This document shows, piece by piece, positions 16,966 through 25,094 of a stretch of 34,198 bases of DNA. The translations under genes and the position numbers were made by a program. The stretch is from an uncultured Flavobacterium sp. (GTDB taxonomy: Bacteria > Bacteroidota > Bacteroidia > Flavobacteriales > Flavobacteriaceae), in assembly GCA_947631175.1 (NCBI GenBank), contig CANRKI010000015.1, positions 1 to 34,198 of the forward strand. The letters are read 5' to 3'. The notes under the pieces were generated by a model that was not told the origin of the DNA, searched no databases, and saw only the letters and a program-made list of their open reading frames with translations. Numbering within the stretch: the first letter of the stretch is position 1; the number at the start of each line of letters is the position of its first letter.

Positions 16966-17334
16966 ATGAACCAAAGTTATCCTACTTCAGAAAAATTAAA
17001 AACACAAAAGCATATTGACTTACTATTTTCTGAAGGGAAATCGGTATCTAAATACCCACTTCGTTTGGTTTATACACCTCTGGATGCAAACACAGAGCAA
17101 GGACTTCACTTTGGTGTTTCTGTATCTAAAAAATATTTTAAAAGAGCTAACAAACGCAATTACTTTAAACGTGTTTTACGAGAAGTGTATAGAAAAAATA
17201 AAGAAATTATTTACAACGCAATTGGAAATGATCCCTATGCGATGATGTTTTTTTATCAAACAAAAGAAAAATTATCGTATCAAGAAATTGAAAGTAAAAC
17301 TTTGGAGCTATTTCAAAAATTTGCAAACAGATAA
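16966..17334 (+). CDS. rnpA: Ribonuclease P protein component
   Basis: The 122-residue basic protein has the RnpA hallmarks: LKTQKHIDLLFSEGKSV near the N-terminus (FxxxF-type contact with the tRNA leader), LHFGVSVSKKYFKRA, and the RNR-type motif ANKRNYFKRVLREVYR near residues 65-80. It binds the catalytic RNase P RNA and helps it mature tRNA 5' ends. It stands alone rather than next to rpmH, as is usual in Bacteroidetes, and is followed by the S41 protease gene after 217 bases in which I see no further gene. Confidence 0.95.
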   Translation: MNQSYPTSEKLKTQKHIDLLFSEGKSVSKYPLRLVYTPLDANTEQGLHFGVSVSKKYFKRANKRNYFKRVLREVYRKNKEIIYNAIGNDPYAMMFFYQTKEKLSYQEIESKTLELFQKFANR

Positions 17335-17551
17335 TACTTAAAAAATAAAAAAGCTAGATCCTTAAATAGCTAACATCTTCAGTATTTAAAAAGTACTTCT
17401 TCATCTATTTGATAATGAGAAAGATTTTTTAAGAAACTTAATTACTAAATTTATTGGTATTCAATAGTTTTAATTTCATTATTTACTACATTTATATAAT
17501 AAATTACTCGTTTTAGAGTATAAATATAAAGTGTAGAAAAACTCATAAATA

Positions 17552-19189
17552 ATGAAAAAACAAATACTACTACCTATAATTGCTGCAACCGTAATTACAA
17601 CCTCAACTGCTTTTACATATAAACAAGATTTTTTTGAAATTGCTAAGCAACTCGAGATTTTTACATCCTTATACAAAGCTGTTAATCAAAACTATGTAGA
17701 ACAAACCAATCCGGGGAATTTAATGGATAGTGCCATTAAAAATATGCTTAAGGATTTGGATCCTTATACCGTATATTTTAACGAACAGGACGTTATTAAA
17801 TTTAAAATAAATACCGTTGGAGAATATACCGGAATAGGAGCAAATTTATACCGAAAAGATGGACGCGTTTTTATTGTTGAACCTTTTAAAAACTATGCCG
17901 CTGATAAAGCTGGATTAATTGCTGGGGACGAGATTTTACAAATAAACGATGTGAAATTAGTCGATTTTAAAGAAGATATCTCTCAACTACTTAGAGGAAC
18001 TAAAAATACAGCTATCCAAGTTTTGTATAAACGTAACGGTAAAACACTTAATACAAAAGTTGTTTTAGATGATGTAGAGATTAAAGCGGTACCTTATTTT
18101 AAATTATTAGAAGATAAAAAAACAGGATATATTGTTTTATCTCAATTTAATAACAAAACTACAGTTGAGGTAAAACAAGCCTTAATAGAACTTAAAAAAC
18201 AAGGTGCTTCTCAAATTATTTTAGATTTACAGAACAATCCAGGTGGTTTACTTCACGAGGCAGTTACTTTATGTAACTTGTTTGTAAACAAAAATGAAGT
18301 TATTGTAACTACAAAATCGAAAGAAGAAAAGCACAACATTACCATGCGTACACAAAATGAACCTGTTGATACGCAAATACCACTAGCCATACTAATTAAT
18401 GAGCGAAGCGCTTCTGCCTCAGAGATTGTATCGGGAGCATTACAAGATTTGGATCGTGCCGTTGTAATAGGAAACCGAAGTTTTGGAAAAGGTTTGGTAC
18501 AACGCCCTATTGATTTAGTTTATGGAACCCAACTAAAAATTACAATTTCTAAATATTACACTCCTTCTGGTCGCTGTATTCAAGCACTAGATTATACTCA
18601 TAAAGATAAAGACGGAAAAGCTATAAAAATTGACGAAAAAAATTATAACAAGTTCAAAACCAAATCAGGACGTTTAGTTTACGATGGTGGCGGAATTTTA
18701 CCAGATTTTATTGTTAATGAAAATAAACAGAGTAATATTGCAAAATTATTAGAAGACGAAAAAGTGATATTTAACTTCGCAACCAAATATTATTTTAATC
18801 ATCCTAATACAAAAAACATCGCGCAAATAACAGACTCGGATTTTGAAGATTTTAAAAAATACGTAAAAACACAATCCGAATTTAAAATTGAAACGCAGTC
18901 TGAAAAAGCTTTACTGGCTTTTGAGGAACAAGTGAAAAAAGAAAATATTAATGAACAAATACAATCACAATTAAACGCTTTACAAACGGCACTTAAAAAC
19001 AGTCAAGAAAATGAAATAGATAAAAATAAATCAGAAATTAAACGTTTAATACTTGAGGATCTTATTAAACGTTACCAATACCAAGAAGGTTTGTATCAAT
19101 TCTATACACAAAACAATACCACCGTTAAAAAGGCTATTCAGGTATTGAATGACGCAAAACTTTACAAAACAACACTGAATGTTAAATAG
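17552..19189 (+). CDS. S41 family C-terminal processing protease
   Basis: The 545-residue protease has a membrane-targeting N-terminus (MKKQILLPIIAATVITTSTA), a PDZ domain at about residues 88-170 (GEYTGIGANLY and ADKAGLIAGDEILQIND), and an S41 core with ILDLQNNPGG, the catalytic serine within NERSASASEIVSGAL (286-290) and the catalytic Lys313 in SFGKGLVQ. The C-terminal 150 residues are helical and charged, as in CtpA-like enzymes of Bacteroidetes. It would degrade or process envelope proteins from their C-termini. The gap to the Kup gene is 17 bases, so they may be co-transcribed. Confidence 0.94.
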   Translation: MKKQILLPIIAATVITTSTAFTYKQDFFEIAKQLEIFTSLYKAVNQNYVEQTNPGNLMDSAIKNMLKDLDPYTVYFNEQDVIKFKINTVGEYTGIGANLYRKDGRVFIVEPFKNYAADKAGLIAGDEILQINDVKLVDFKEDISQLLRGTKNTAIQVLYKRNGKTLNTKVVLDDVEIKAVPYFKLLEDKKTGYIVLSQFNNKTTVEVKQALIELKKQGASQIILDLQNNPGGLLHEAVTLCNLFVNKNEVIVTTKSKEEKHNITMRTQNEPVDTQIPLAILINERSASASEIVSGALQDLDRAVVIGNRSFGKGLVQRPIDLVYGTQLKITISKYYTPSGRCIQALDYTHKDKDGKAIKIDEKNYNKFKTKSGRLVYDGGGILPDFIVNENKQSNIAKLLEDEKVIFNFATKYYFNHPNTKNIAQITDSDFEDFKKYVKTQSEFKIETQSEKALLAFEEQVKKENINEQIQSQLNALQTALKNSQENEIDKNKSEIKRLILEDLIKRYQYQEGLYQFYTQNNTTVKKAIQVLNDAKLYKTTLNVK

Positions 19190-19206
19190 TTTAATTTATA
19201 AATATC

Positions 19207-21189
19207 GTGGAACAAATGTTTCACGGCAATTCTGCTACAAACAGAGTTACCGTAGCGTCATTACTCCTAACCTTAGGAATTATTTATGGTGATATAGGTA
19301 CATCACCGCTTTACGTAATGAAAGCCATTATTGGCAAAACTCCTATAAACGAAAATATTGTTTTAGGTGCTTTATCATGTATTTTTTGGACCATTACCTT
19401 ACAAACTACGTTAAAATACGTAATCATTACCTTACAGGCAGATAATAATGGTGAAGGCGGAATTTTTTCGCTTTACACTTTAGTCAAAAAGCTAAAAAAA
19501 AGATGGTTAATTCTCCCCGCAATTATTGGGGGAAGTGCTTTATTAGCCGACGGAATTATTACACCTCCTATCTCGGTATCCTCAGCAATTGAGGGATTAC
19601 GTGTTTACAATCCAGAAATTAATACTATTGCAATAGTTATTTCTATTCTGTTTTTTTTATTTTTTATTCAACAATTTGGAACGCATTTTATAGGCAAATT
19701 TTTTGGTCCTGCTATGTTAATATGGTTTATAATGATTGGCGTTTTAGGTACAATACAAATTACCCAAAATCCAACCATATTTAAAGCTATTAACCCTTAT
19801 TATGCATATCTTTTACTACAACAACATCACGAAGGATTTTACGTTTTGGGGTTTGTTTTTTTATGCACAACAGGAGCCGAAGCTTTATATAGCGATTTAG
19901 GACATTGCGGCATCAAAAACATACGCATGAGCTGGATTTTTGTAAAACTAATGCTTTTATTAAACTACTTTGGTCAAGGAGCATATTTAACATCAATCAC
20001 TGGTTCAACATTACCTACGGTAAACCAAACCTCGACCGATTTAATGAATCCCTTTTTTGCAATAATGCCTTCTTGGTTTGTTCCTATCGGAATTGGCGTA
20101 GCCACTATGGCAGCTGTAATTGCCTCGCAAGCCTTAATATCGGGGTCATTTACATTAATTTCCGAAGCCATTCGATTAAATTTATGGCCTAGAATCAAAG
20201 TTGCGTATCCATCAATCCATAAGGGACAATTGTACATTCCCTCTATAAATTGGATGATGTTTTTAGGATGTGTAGCCATTGTTTTATACTTTCAAGAATC
20301 CGAGAATATGGAAGCCGCATACGGACTTGCAATTGTACTTTGCATGCTAATGACTACAACCCTACTTATTTATTATATGTTTTTAAAACGATTTAATATA
20401 TACGTAATTGTAGGTTTATCCGTTTTATTTTATAGTATTGAACTGTCGTTTTTTATAGCAAACATTAGTAAATTTACAGAAGGGGGATTTGTAACATTAA
20501 CCCTTGCCATATTATTAGCCTCGGTAATGGTTATTTGGTATCAATCAAAAAAAATAACAAAAAACTATACTGAGTATATACCAATTGCAAGCCACCAACA
20601 TGTATTATCGGACTTATCAAAAGACACAACTTTAACCAAATATGCCTCACATTTGGTATATTTAACAAGCTCGACCAATAGTAAGTTTATAGAGCATCGC
20701 ATTATACAATCCATAATTTATAAACGCCCAAAAAGAGCCGATGTATACTGGTTGTTACACGTACATGTTACCGATAATCCGTACGACAAAAAATACAAAG
20801 TGACCACAATTTGTAAAGATTGTTATTATAGAATTGATTTTTATTTAGGTTTTAAAGTCCCACAAAAAATCGATTTATTTTTTAGAAATGTGGTACAAAA
20901 TATGGTGAATGAAAAACAAATTGATATTACCAGCCAATATCCATCTTTAAACAAACACAACATTACTGCTGATTTTAAATTTGTTATTCAAGAGAAATAC
21001 CTATCTAACGTAAGCAACTTACCATGGTACGAAAAGATTATTTTAGATAGCTACTACTTCATTAAAAAATGGGGCATAAATGAAGAGAAAATTTTTGGTC
21101 TAGATACGGCTTCTGTTAAAACAGAAAAATTTCCGATCACAATACGACCTATTACAAATATTAATTTGACGAAAATTAATGACGAGTAA
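19207..21189 (+). CDS. kup: KUP/HAK/KT family potassium transporter
   Basis: The 660-residue membrane protein opens with the family signature IIYGDIGTSPLYVMKAI at about residues 27-43 and has around 12 hydrophobic segments up to residue 440, including GEGGIFSLYTLVKKL, ALLADGIITPPISVSSAIEG and GAEALYSDLGHCG, then a roughly 200-residue cytoplasmic C-terminal domain. It imports potassium, probably with protons. The listed start is GTG at 19207; an ATG three codons later (19216) is an equally good start. It is six bases upstream of the first OmpA gene. Confidence 0.95.
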   Translation: MEQMFHGNSATNRVTVASLLLTLGIIYGDIGTSPLYVMKAIIGKTPINENIVLGALSCIFWTITLQTTLKYVIITLQADNNGEGGIFSLYTLVKKLKKRWLILPAIIGGSALLADGIITPPISVSSAIEGLRVYNPEINTIAIVISILFFLFFIQQFGTHFIGKFFGPAMLIWFIMIGVLGTIQITQNPTIFKAINPYYAYLLLQQHHEGFYVLGFVFLCTTGAEALYSDLGHCGIKNIRMSWIFVKLMLLLNYFGQGAYLTSITGSTLPTVNQTSTDLMNPFFAIMPSWFVPIGIGVATMAAVIASQALISGSFTLISEAIRLNLWPRIKVAYPSIHKGQLYIPSINWMMFLGCVAIVLYFQESENMEAAYGLAIVLCMLMTTTLLIYYMFLKRFNIYVIVGLSVLFYSIELSFFIANISKFTEGGFVTLTLAILLASVMVIWYQSKKITKNYTEYIPIASHQHVLSDLSKDTTLTKYASHLVYLTSSTNSKFIEHRIIQSIIYKRPKRADVYWLLHVHVTDNPYDKKYKVTTICKDCYYRIDFYLGFKVPQKIDLFFRNVVQNMVNEKQIDITSQYPSLNKHNITADFKFVIQEKYLSNVSNLPWYEKIILDSYYFIKKWGINEEKIFGLDTASVKTEKFPITIRPITNINLTKINDE

Positions 21190-21195
21190 TTTATC

Positions 21196-22008
21196 ATGAA
21201 ACAAATTTTATTCTTACTTTTAGTTCTAAATTATTTAACTTGCACCGCGCAACACCAAGAGATTCATTCTGTATTTTTTGATGTAGGGAAATACGATGTA
21301 TCAACAGAGAAAACAAACCTTTTATTAGATTTTGTGAAAAATGTTGAGCCAGAAATGGTAGAATCGATCTCGATACTTGGATATTGTGACGACCGAGGTT
21401 CAGAGCAATTAAATCAAAAACTATCTAACGATAGAGCCAATAAAATACAAGAAATTCTTACAAAAAAAGGATTTCAGCACAAAATTACCGTTCAAATTCA
21501 AGGAAAAGGAAAAATTAGTACAGACAAACAGGTTTCGCAAGCAGAATTAAATCAAATTAGGCAAGCAAACAGAAGGGTTGATTTAATTTTTACTTATAAA
21601 GATAAGTTTCCGAGAATACCGGGTGTATTTTATATCATTGATGAAAAAACCAAAATGGGAGATCGTATTTATTTAAAAAACATTCAGTTTCCGCTAGACA
21701 GAAGTGTTTTAACCCGTAGTGCCATTAATGAGTTAAATAAAGTTGCTATACAACTAAATAAGTATAAAAATTTACATGTTGAAATTCAAGGTCATATTTG
21801 CTGTACCAATGGTAGCCCAGAAGCTATAGATAAAGATACCCGAAAGGAAGAATTATCGAACAACAGAGCCAAAGCAGTATATTATTATTTGATAAAAAAA
21901 CGAGTAGATCCAAAACGTTTAACTTATAAAGGATACGGGAACAAAAACCCTTTAGGTTTAGACCAAAATTTAGATAAACGTGTTGAATTTTTAATTACCA
22001 AATCATAA
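21196..22008 (+). CDS. OmpA-family protein with two OmpA-like domains (first of pair)
   Basis: The 270-residue secreted protein has a signal peptide (MKQILFLLLVLNYLTCTAQ) and two OmpA-like peptidoglycan-binding domains. Domain 1 (about 25-135) has VFFDVGKYDVS, GYCDDRGSEQLNQKLSNDRA and a closing RQANRRVDLIF. Domain 2 (about 155-270) has IQFPLDRSVL, GHICCTNG, ELSNNRAKAVYYYL and DKRVEFLI. The aspartate of the canonical GHTD, used to bind diaminopimelate, is retained in domain 1 (GYCDD) but replaced by Cys-Cys in domain 2. There is no beta barrel. It probably sits in the periplasm attached to the cell wall. Confidence 0.9.
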   Translation: MKQILFLLLVLNYLTCTAQHQEIHSVFFDVGKYDVSTEKTNLLLDFVKNVEPEMVESISILGYCDDRGSEQLNQKLSNDRANKIQEILTKKGFQHKITVQIQGKGKISTDKQVSQAELNQIRQANRRVDLIFTYKDKFPRIPGVFYIIDEKTKMGDRIYLKNIQFPLDRSVLTRSAINELNKVAIQLNKYKNLHVEIQGHICCTNGSPEAIDKDTRKEELSNNRAKAVYYYLIKKRVDPKRLTYKGYGNKNPLGLDQNLDKRVEFLITKS

Positions 22009-22011
22009 GTA

Positions 22012-22905
22012 ATGAAACAATTTTTTGCCTTACTAACCTTTTTACTTTTCGCATTCTATGGCCATTCGCAAGAATTAAGTCAAGTTAAAAGTGACAAATA
22101 CTCTGTTTATTTTGATTTTGATAAGCATACTCTTACAACAACAGAATACAATAAACTTAAATCATACGTAGATAGTTTAGGAAACATTGTAATATTATCC
22201 ATCTCGTTAGAGGGATATTGTGACGATAGAGGAACTGCTGAATACAACAGAGCTTTATCTATTAGAAGAGCAAATACCGTTGAAACTATTTTAGGCGAAA
22301 TCGCATCCAAACAACGAAACGTTGAAGGTAAAGGTAAAATTGATTTACGTATTGTAGATATGGATCAGTTTGAACTAGAAACCAAACGCCTTTTTAACAG
22401 ACGTGTTGATATTTATTTTGAGTACTTTCATAACGATTATGTTGATTTAAATAAACCTATTGAAGAGTTACCTACTCAGGAGGAATTAACGATTAGAAAC
22501 ACAAAAATTAAAACCTTTGAGGATAAACCTTTAAAACCAGGAGACATCATCACAATGAAAAATCTATATTTTGAAGGTGGAAGGGCGATTTTGTTACGTA
22601 AATCCGAGAAACAATTGGAGAAATTACTAAAACAAATTCAAGAAAACCCAAATATCAAATTCGAAATACAAGGTCACGTTTGTTGCATTGATACCAATTA
22701 TTTTAGAGATGCGGTAGATGAAGATACTGGAATAAGCAACTTATCGGAATCTAGAGCCGAGGCCATTTATAACTTTTTAATTGCCAACGGAATACCAGAA
22801 GATAGAATGTCGTATAAAGGTTATGGTAGAGATTACCCAATTATTGGCGGAAAAGAAAAGAATAATAAAAGAGTTGAAATTTTAATTACCGATATTATAG
22901 AATAA
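22012..22905 (+). CDS. OmpA-family protein with two OmpA-like domains (second of pair)
   Basis: The 297-residue paralogue follows the first gene after three bases. It has a signal peptide (MKQFFALLTFLLFAFYGHSQ), domain 1 with VYFDFDKHTLTTTEYNKL and GYCDDRGTAEYNRALSIRRA, a linker of about 30 residues, and domain 2 with LYFEGGRAILLRKSEKQL, QGHVCCID, NLSESRAEAIYNFLI and NNKRVEILI. Domain 2 carries the same Cys-Cys replacement as the neighbour. The pair arose by tandem duplication and diverged; a joint envelope role is likely. A strong terminator follows. Confidence 0.9.
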   Translation: MKQFFALLTFLLFAFYGHSQELSQVKSDKYSVYFDFDKHTLTTTEYNKLKSYVDSLGNIVILSISLEGYCDDRGTAEYNRALSIRRANTVETILGEIASKQRNVEGKGKIDLRIVDMDQFELETKRLFNRRVDIYFEYFHNDYVDLNKPIEELPTQEELTIRNTKIKTFEDKPLKPGDIITMKNLYFEGGRAILLRKSEKQLEKLLKQIQENPNIKFEIQGHVCCIDTNYFRDAVDEDTGISNLSESRAEAIYNFLIANGIPEDRMSYKGYGRDYPIIGGKEKNNKRVEILITDIIE

Positions 22906-22946
22906 AATAAGGCTACATCCGTTATAGGAATGTAGCCTTATTTTTT
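22905..22946 (+). terminator. Terminator after the OmpA pair
   Basis: AAATAAGGCTACAT 22905-22918 pairs with ATGTAGCCTTATTT 22930-22943, followed by TTT. It ends the S41-kup-ompA-ompA stretch. Confidence 0.85.
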
Positions 22947-22967
22947 AACTAAACTTTTCTACTTTAT

Positions 22968-23597
22968 ATGAAGACATTTTTCCTACTATTATGTTCTTTC
23001 CTTTTTACAATTACTCACGCACAAACTGTTTTAGATCATCTTGAAATATCATTACCTGATGATTTAGCTAATTGGCAATACACTAAAGAGAATAGTTCAA
23101 CAAAAGAATACTTTAAAAAAAATAGTGAAAACCAAGAGTACGTAAAAACATGGGGACAAACTAAAAAAGAACCTTTTAAAATGGTCGAAATTTTTAATTA
23201 TCATCCCGAATCAAATCAAGAATATATAACTACCGTTTCATTTTACATTTTTGAAAATTCGAACACAAAAAAAACAATAAAACCATTTGTCGCACAATTT
23301 TTACAAGACAACACTACCCGATTTACGGATGTAAAAAGAGTAAAAAAAGAAACGAATTCTAGCGGAAAAGCAATTAAACATTATCAATATTATGATGTTG
23401 CTGATACCAAACTTAGTAAAGGAAAGGAATTTGAAATTAGAAAAAATATTGTTGAGGTGTTAATTGAAAAGAAAGGATATTTTATTTTTATTCAAGCTAT
23501 TGAGCCTATTGAACCCAATTATAATGCGGAAATTATTTACGATCCACAACTAAAAATTGATTTAATAAACACGATTAACAACATCCGTATAAATTAA
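22968..23597 (+). CDS. Secreted protein of unknown function
   Basis: The 209-residue product has a signal peptide (MKTFFLLLCSFLFTITHAQ) and a mature part of mixed strands and helices with many Lys and Glu (DHLEISLPDDLANWQYTKENSS, then FQLF-like segments near HYQYYDVADTKLSKGKEFEIRK). I recognise no domain. It lacks a T9SS sorting domain and a lipobox, so it is probably periplasmic. It stands between two terminators and so forms its own unit. Confidence 0.75.
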   Translation: MKTFFLLLCSFLFTITHAQTVLDHLEISLPDDLANWQYTKENSSTKEYFKKNSENQEYVKTWGQTKKEPFKMVEIFNYHPESNQEYITTVSFYIFENSNTKKTIKPFVAQFLQDNTTRFTDVKRVKKETNSSGKAIKHYQYYDVADTKLSKGKEFEIRKNIVEVLIEKKGYFIFIQAIEPIEPNYNAEIIYDPQLKIDLINTINNIRIN

Positions 23598-23628
23598 AAA
23601 AAAAACAGGCTTAAAGCCTGTTTTTTGG
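23596..23628. terminator. Bidirectional terminator between convergent genes
   Basis: AAAACAGGCTT pairs with AAGCCTGTTTT around an AA/TTAAA turn, with A and T runs outside. It ends both the secreted unknown on the plus strand and the GNAT gene on the minus strand. Confidence 0.85.
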
Positions 23629-23629
23629 T

Positions 23630-24076
23630 TTATTCTAATAGCATTTCTATATGTGGGATTCCATCCTCTAAATAAGGAACTGAAACGGTTTTGAAACCAT
23701 GTTCTTGATAAAACTTTTCTAAATACTCCTGAGCAGATATAGTAATAGCTCCAGCATTTATCTTTTTTATTGCTTGTATAGCCTCACGTAGTAAATCATT
23801 TCCGTAACCATACATTCTATATTTTGGATGAATTACAACGCGACCAATCGATGCGTTATCAAAATACAAACCAGGACCAAAAACTCTAGCATAGGCCACT
23901 AATTTATCATTTATAAAGCCTAGCAAATGTAGCGCCTTTTCGTCATTTCCATCAGTATCTAAATAAACGCAATTTTGTTCTACTACAAACACTTCTGATC
24001 TTAGTTTTAATACTTCGTACAACTCGTGTACAGAAAGTTCATTAAAGAGCTTAATTTTAAATTCTAATGTTGTCAT
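23630..24076 (-). CDS. GNAT family N-acetyltransferase (ElaA-like)
   Basis: The 148-residue cytosolic protein matches the ElaA branch of GNAT acetyltransferases: LYEVLKLRSEVFVVEQNCVYLDTDGND near the N-terminus, ASIGRVVIHPKYRMYGYGNDLLREAI with the acetyl-CoA pyrophosphate loop (RMYGYG), and ISAQEYLEKFYQEHGFKTV at the C-terminus. The substrate of ElaA proteins is not established. Its ATG lies one base after the stop codon of the DUF4837 gene, so the two are coupled. Confidence 0.93.
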   Translation of the reverse strand: MTTLEFKIKLFNELSVHELYEVLKLRSEVFVVEQNCVYLDTDGNDEKALHLLGFINDKLVAYARVFGPGLYFDNASIGRVVIHPKYRMYGYGNDLLREAIQAIKKINAGAITISAQEYLEKFYQEHGFKTVSVPYLEDGIPHIEMLLE

Positions 24077-24077
24077 T

Positions 24078-25061
24078 TTAATAAAAATATATACTTTTTA
24101 TAATAGCCTCTAATTCAAAAATTAAATCACGTTTTGATTGAGAAGGGTTATACACAAATCCATCTAAAAATAAATATCTGTTATACAGCTCATCTTTAAA
24201 AACATAACTTAAATACGGCCCTTCCATAAAATCATTGGTCAAATCCCATGTCCCTCTAAATTCATAACATTCTATAGCTTCCGCAAAAAATATCTTTTTA
24301 AAATACGGCGCGTAGCCTTTATCTACATGCATATAAGAATCCTTATTTACTCCTTTTATGTATTTTTGAGTAACCGAATCCCTGACCTGAACAAAGTTTT
24401 CGATGAAATCAATTTCGTTTTCCATTCGATGGATAGGAACTTGATAAATTAACAACGAATTGCTCCCGGTCGAAAGCTCTTTTTTAAGCCATAAAAAATT
24501 ATCATTTACCAATGCATAACGATATTGATAAGGCATCAACAACGATATTTTATATTGGTTTTGAATGCGCTTGTCATTAAAAGGCGAAGCTGCCATATCT
24601 TCTTGCACTTTTAAAAGTTCGTAAAAATGAATTGAACTTTCAAGTATTTCGCCATGTAAAGTTATTAGTTGCAACAAATCCTTAATTGTTGGACCTTTAA
24701 AATAAAATACATTTTGTGGATAGGCGTATTTATTCTCAACATGAATAAATTCGGTCTCATCGTGTTGTTGTATAATCACCAAATTACGTTGTAAGTTAAT
24801 TTGATTATTTACAATTTTGGGAGAAAATTGGTTGATTTTTAAAACCGGTTCCTCTTTGTTTAATCCATCAATAGAATGAGCTAATTTGGCTCGTAAACTA
24901 TCGCCAACGTCGCCATTCCAATATACATCATCAATAATTATAGAAACTTCATTTATGTCTCCTTCAGAATCAGGCAATGCATTTTTATCACTTGTAAAAA
25001 AATTACAAGCGGTAAGTGTTACAAGTAACAAAAAAAATAAAAAAAAATTCGCCTTTCTCAC
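24078..25061 (-). CDS. DUF4837 family lipoprotein
   Basis: The 327-residue protein has a lipoprotein signal (MRKANFFLFFLLLVTLTACNFF, Cys at 19) and a DUF4837 body with DVYWNGDVGDSLRAKL, a long strand-helix middle, and the conserved GTWDLTNDFMEGPYLSYVF and FVYNPSQSKRDLIFELEAI near the C-terminus. The family is restricted to Bacteroidetes and has no known function. The start is GTG at 25061; an ATG two bases upstream in another frame is followed at once by TGA. It lies 33 bases downstream of the lytic transglycosylase gene, which suggests a cell-wall link. Confidence 0.88.
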   Translation of the reverse strand: MRKANFFLFFLLLVTLTACNFFTSDKNALPDSEGDINEVSIIIDDVYWNGDVGDSLRAKLAHSIDGLNKEEPVLKINQFSPKIVNNQINLQRNLVIIQQHDETEFIHVENKYAYPQNVFYFKGPTIKDLLQLITLHGEILESSIHFYELLKVQEDMAASPFNDKRIQNQYKISLLMPYQYRYALVNDNFLWLKKELSTGSNSLLIYQVPIHRMENEIDFIENFVQVRDSVTQKYIKGVNKDSYMHVDKGYAPYFKKIFFAEAIECYEFRGTWDLTNDFMEGPYLSYVFKDELYNRYLFLDGFVYNPSQSKRDLIFELEAIIKSIYFY

Positions 25062-25094
25062 ATCAATAATGTTTGAAAAGCGAATTTAATGATT

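Noticed and set aside
19974..20279. 101-codon minus-strand frame inside kup
   Set aside because: Shadow of the conserved transmembrane region of Kup with no independent motif.
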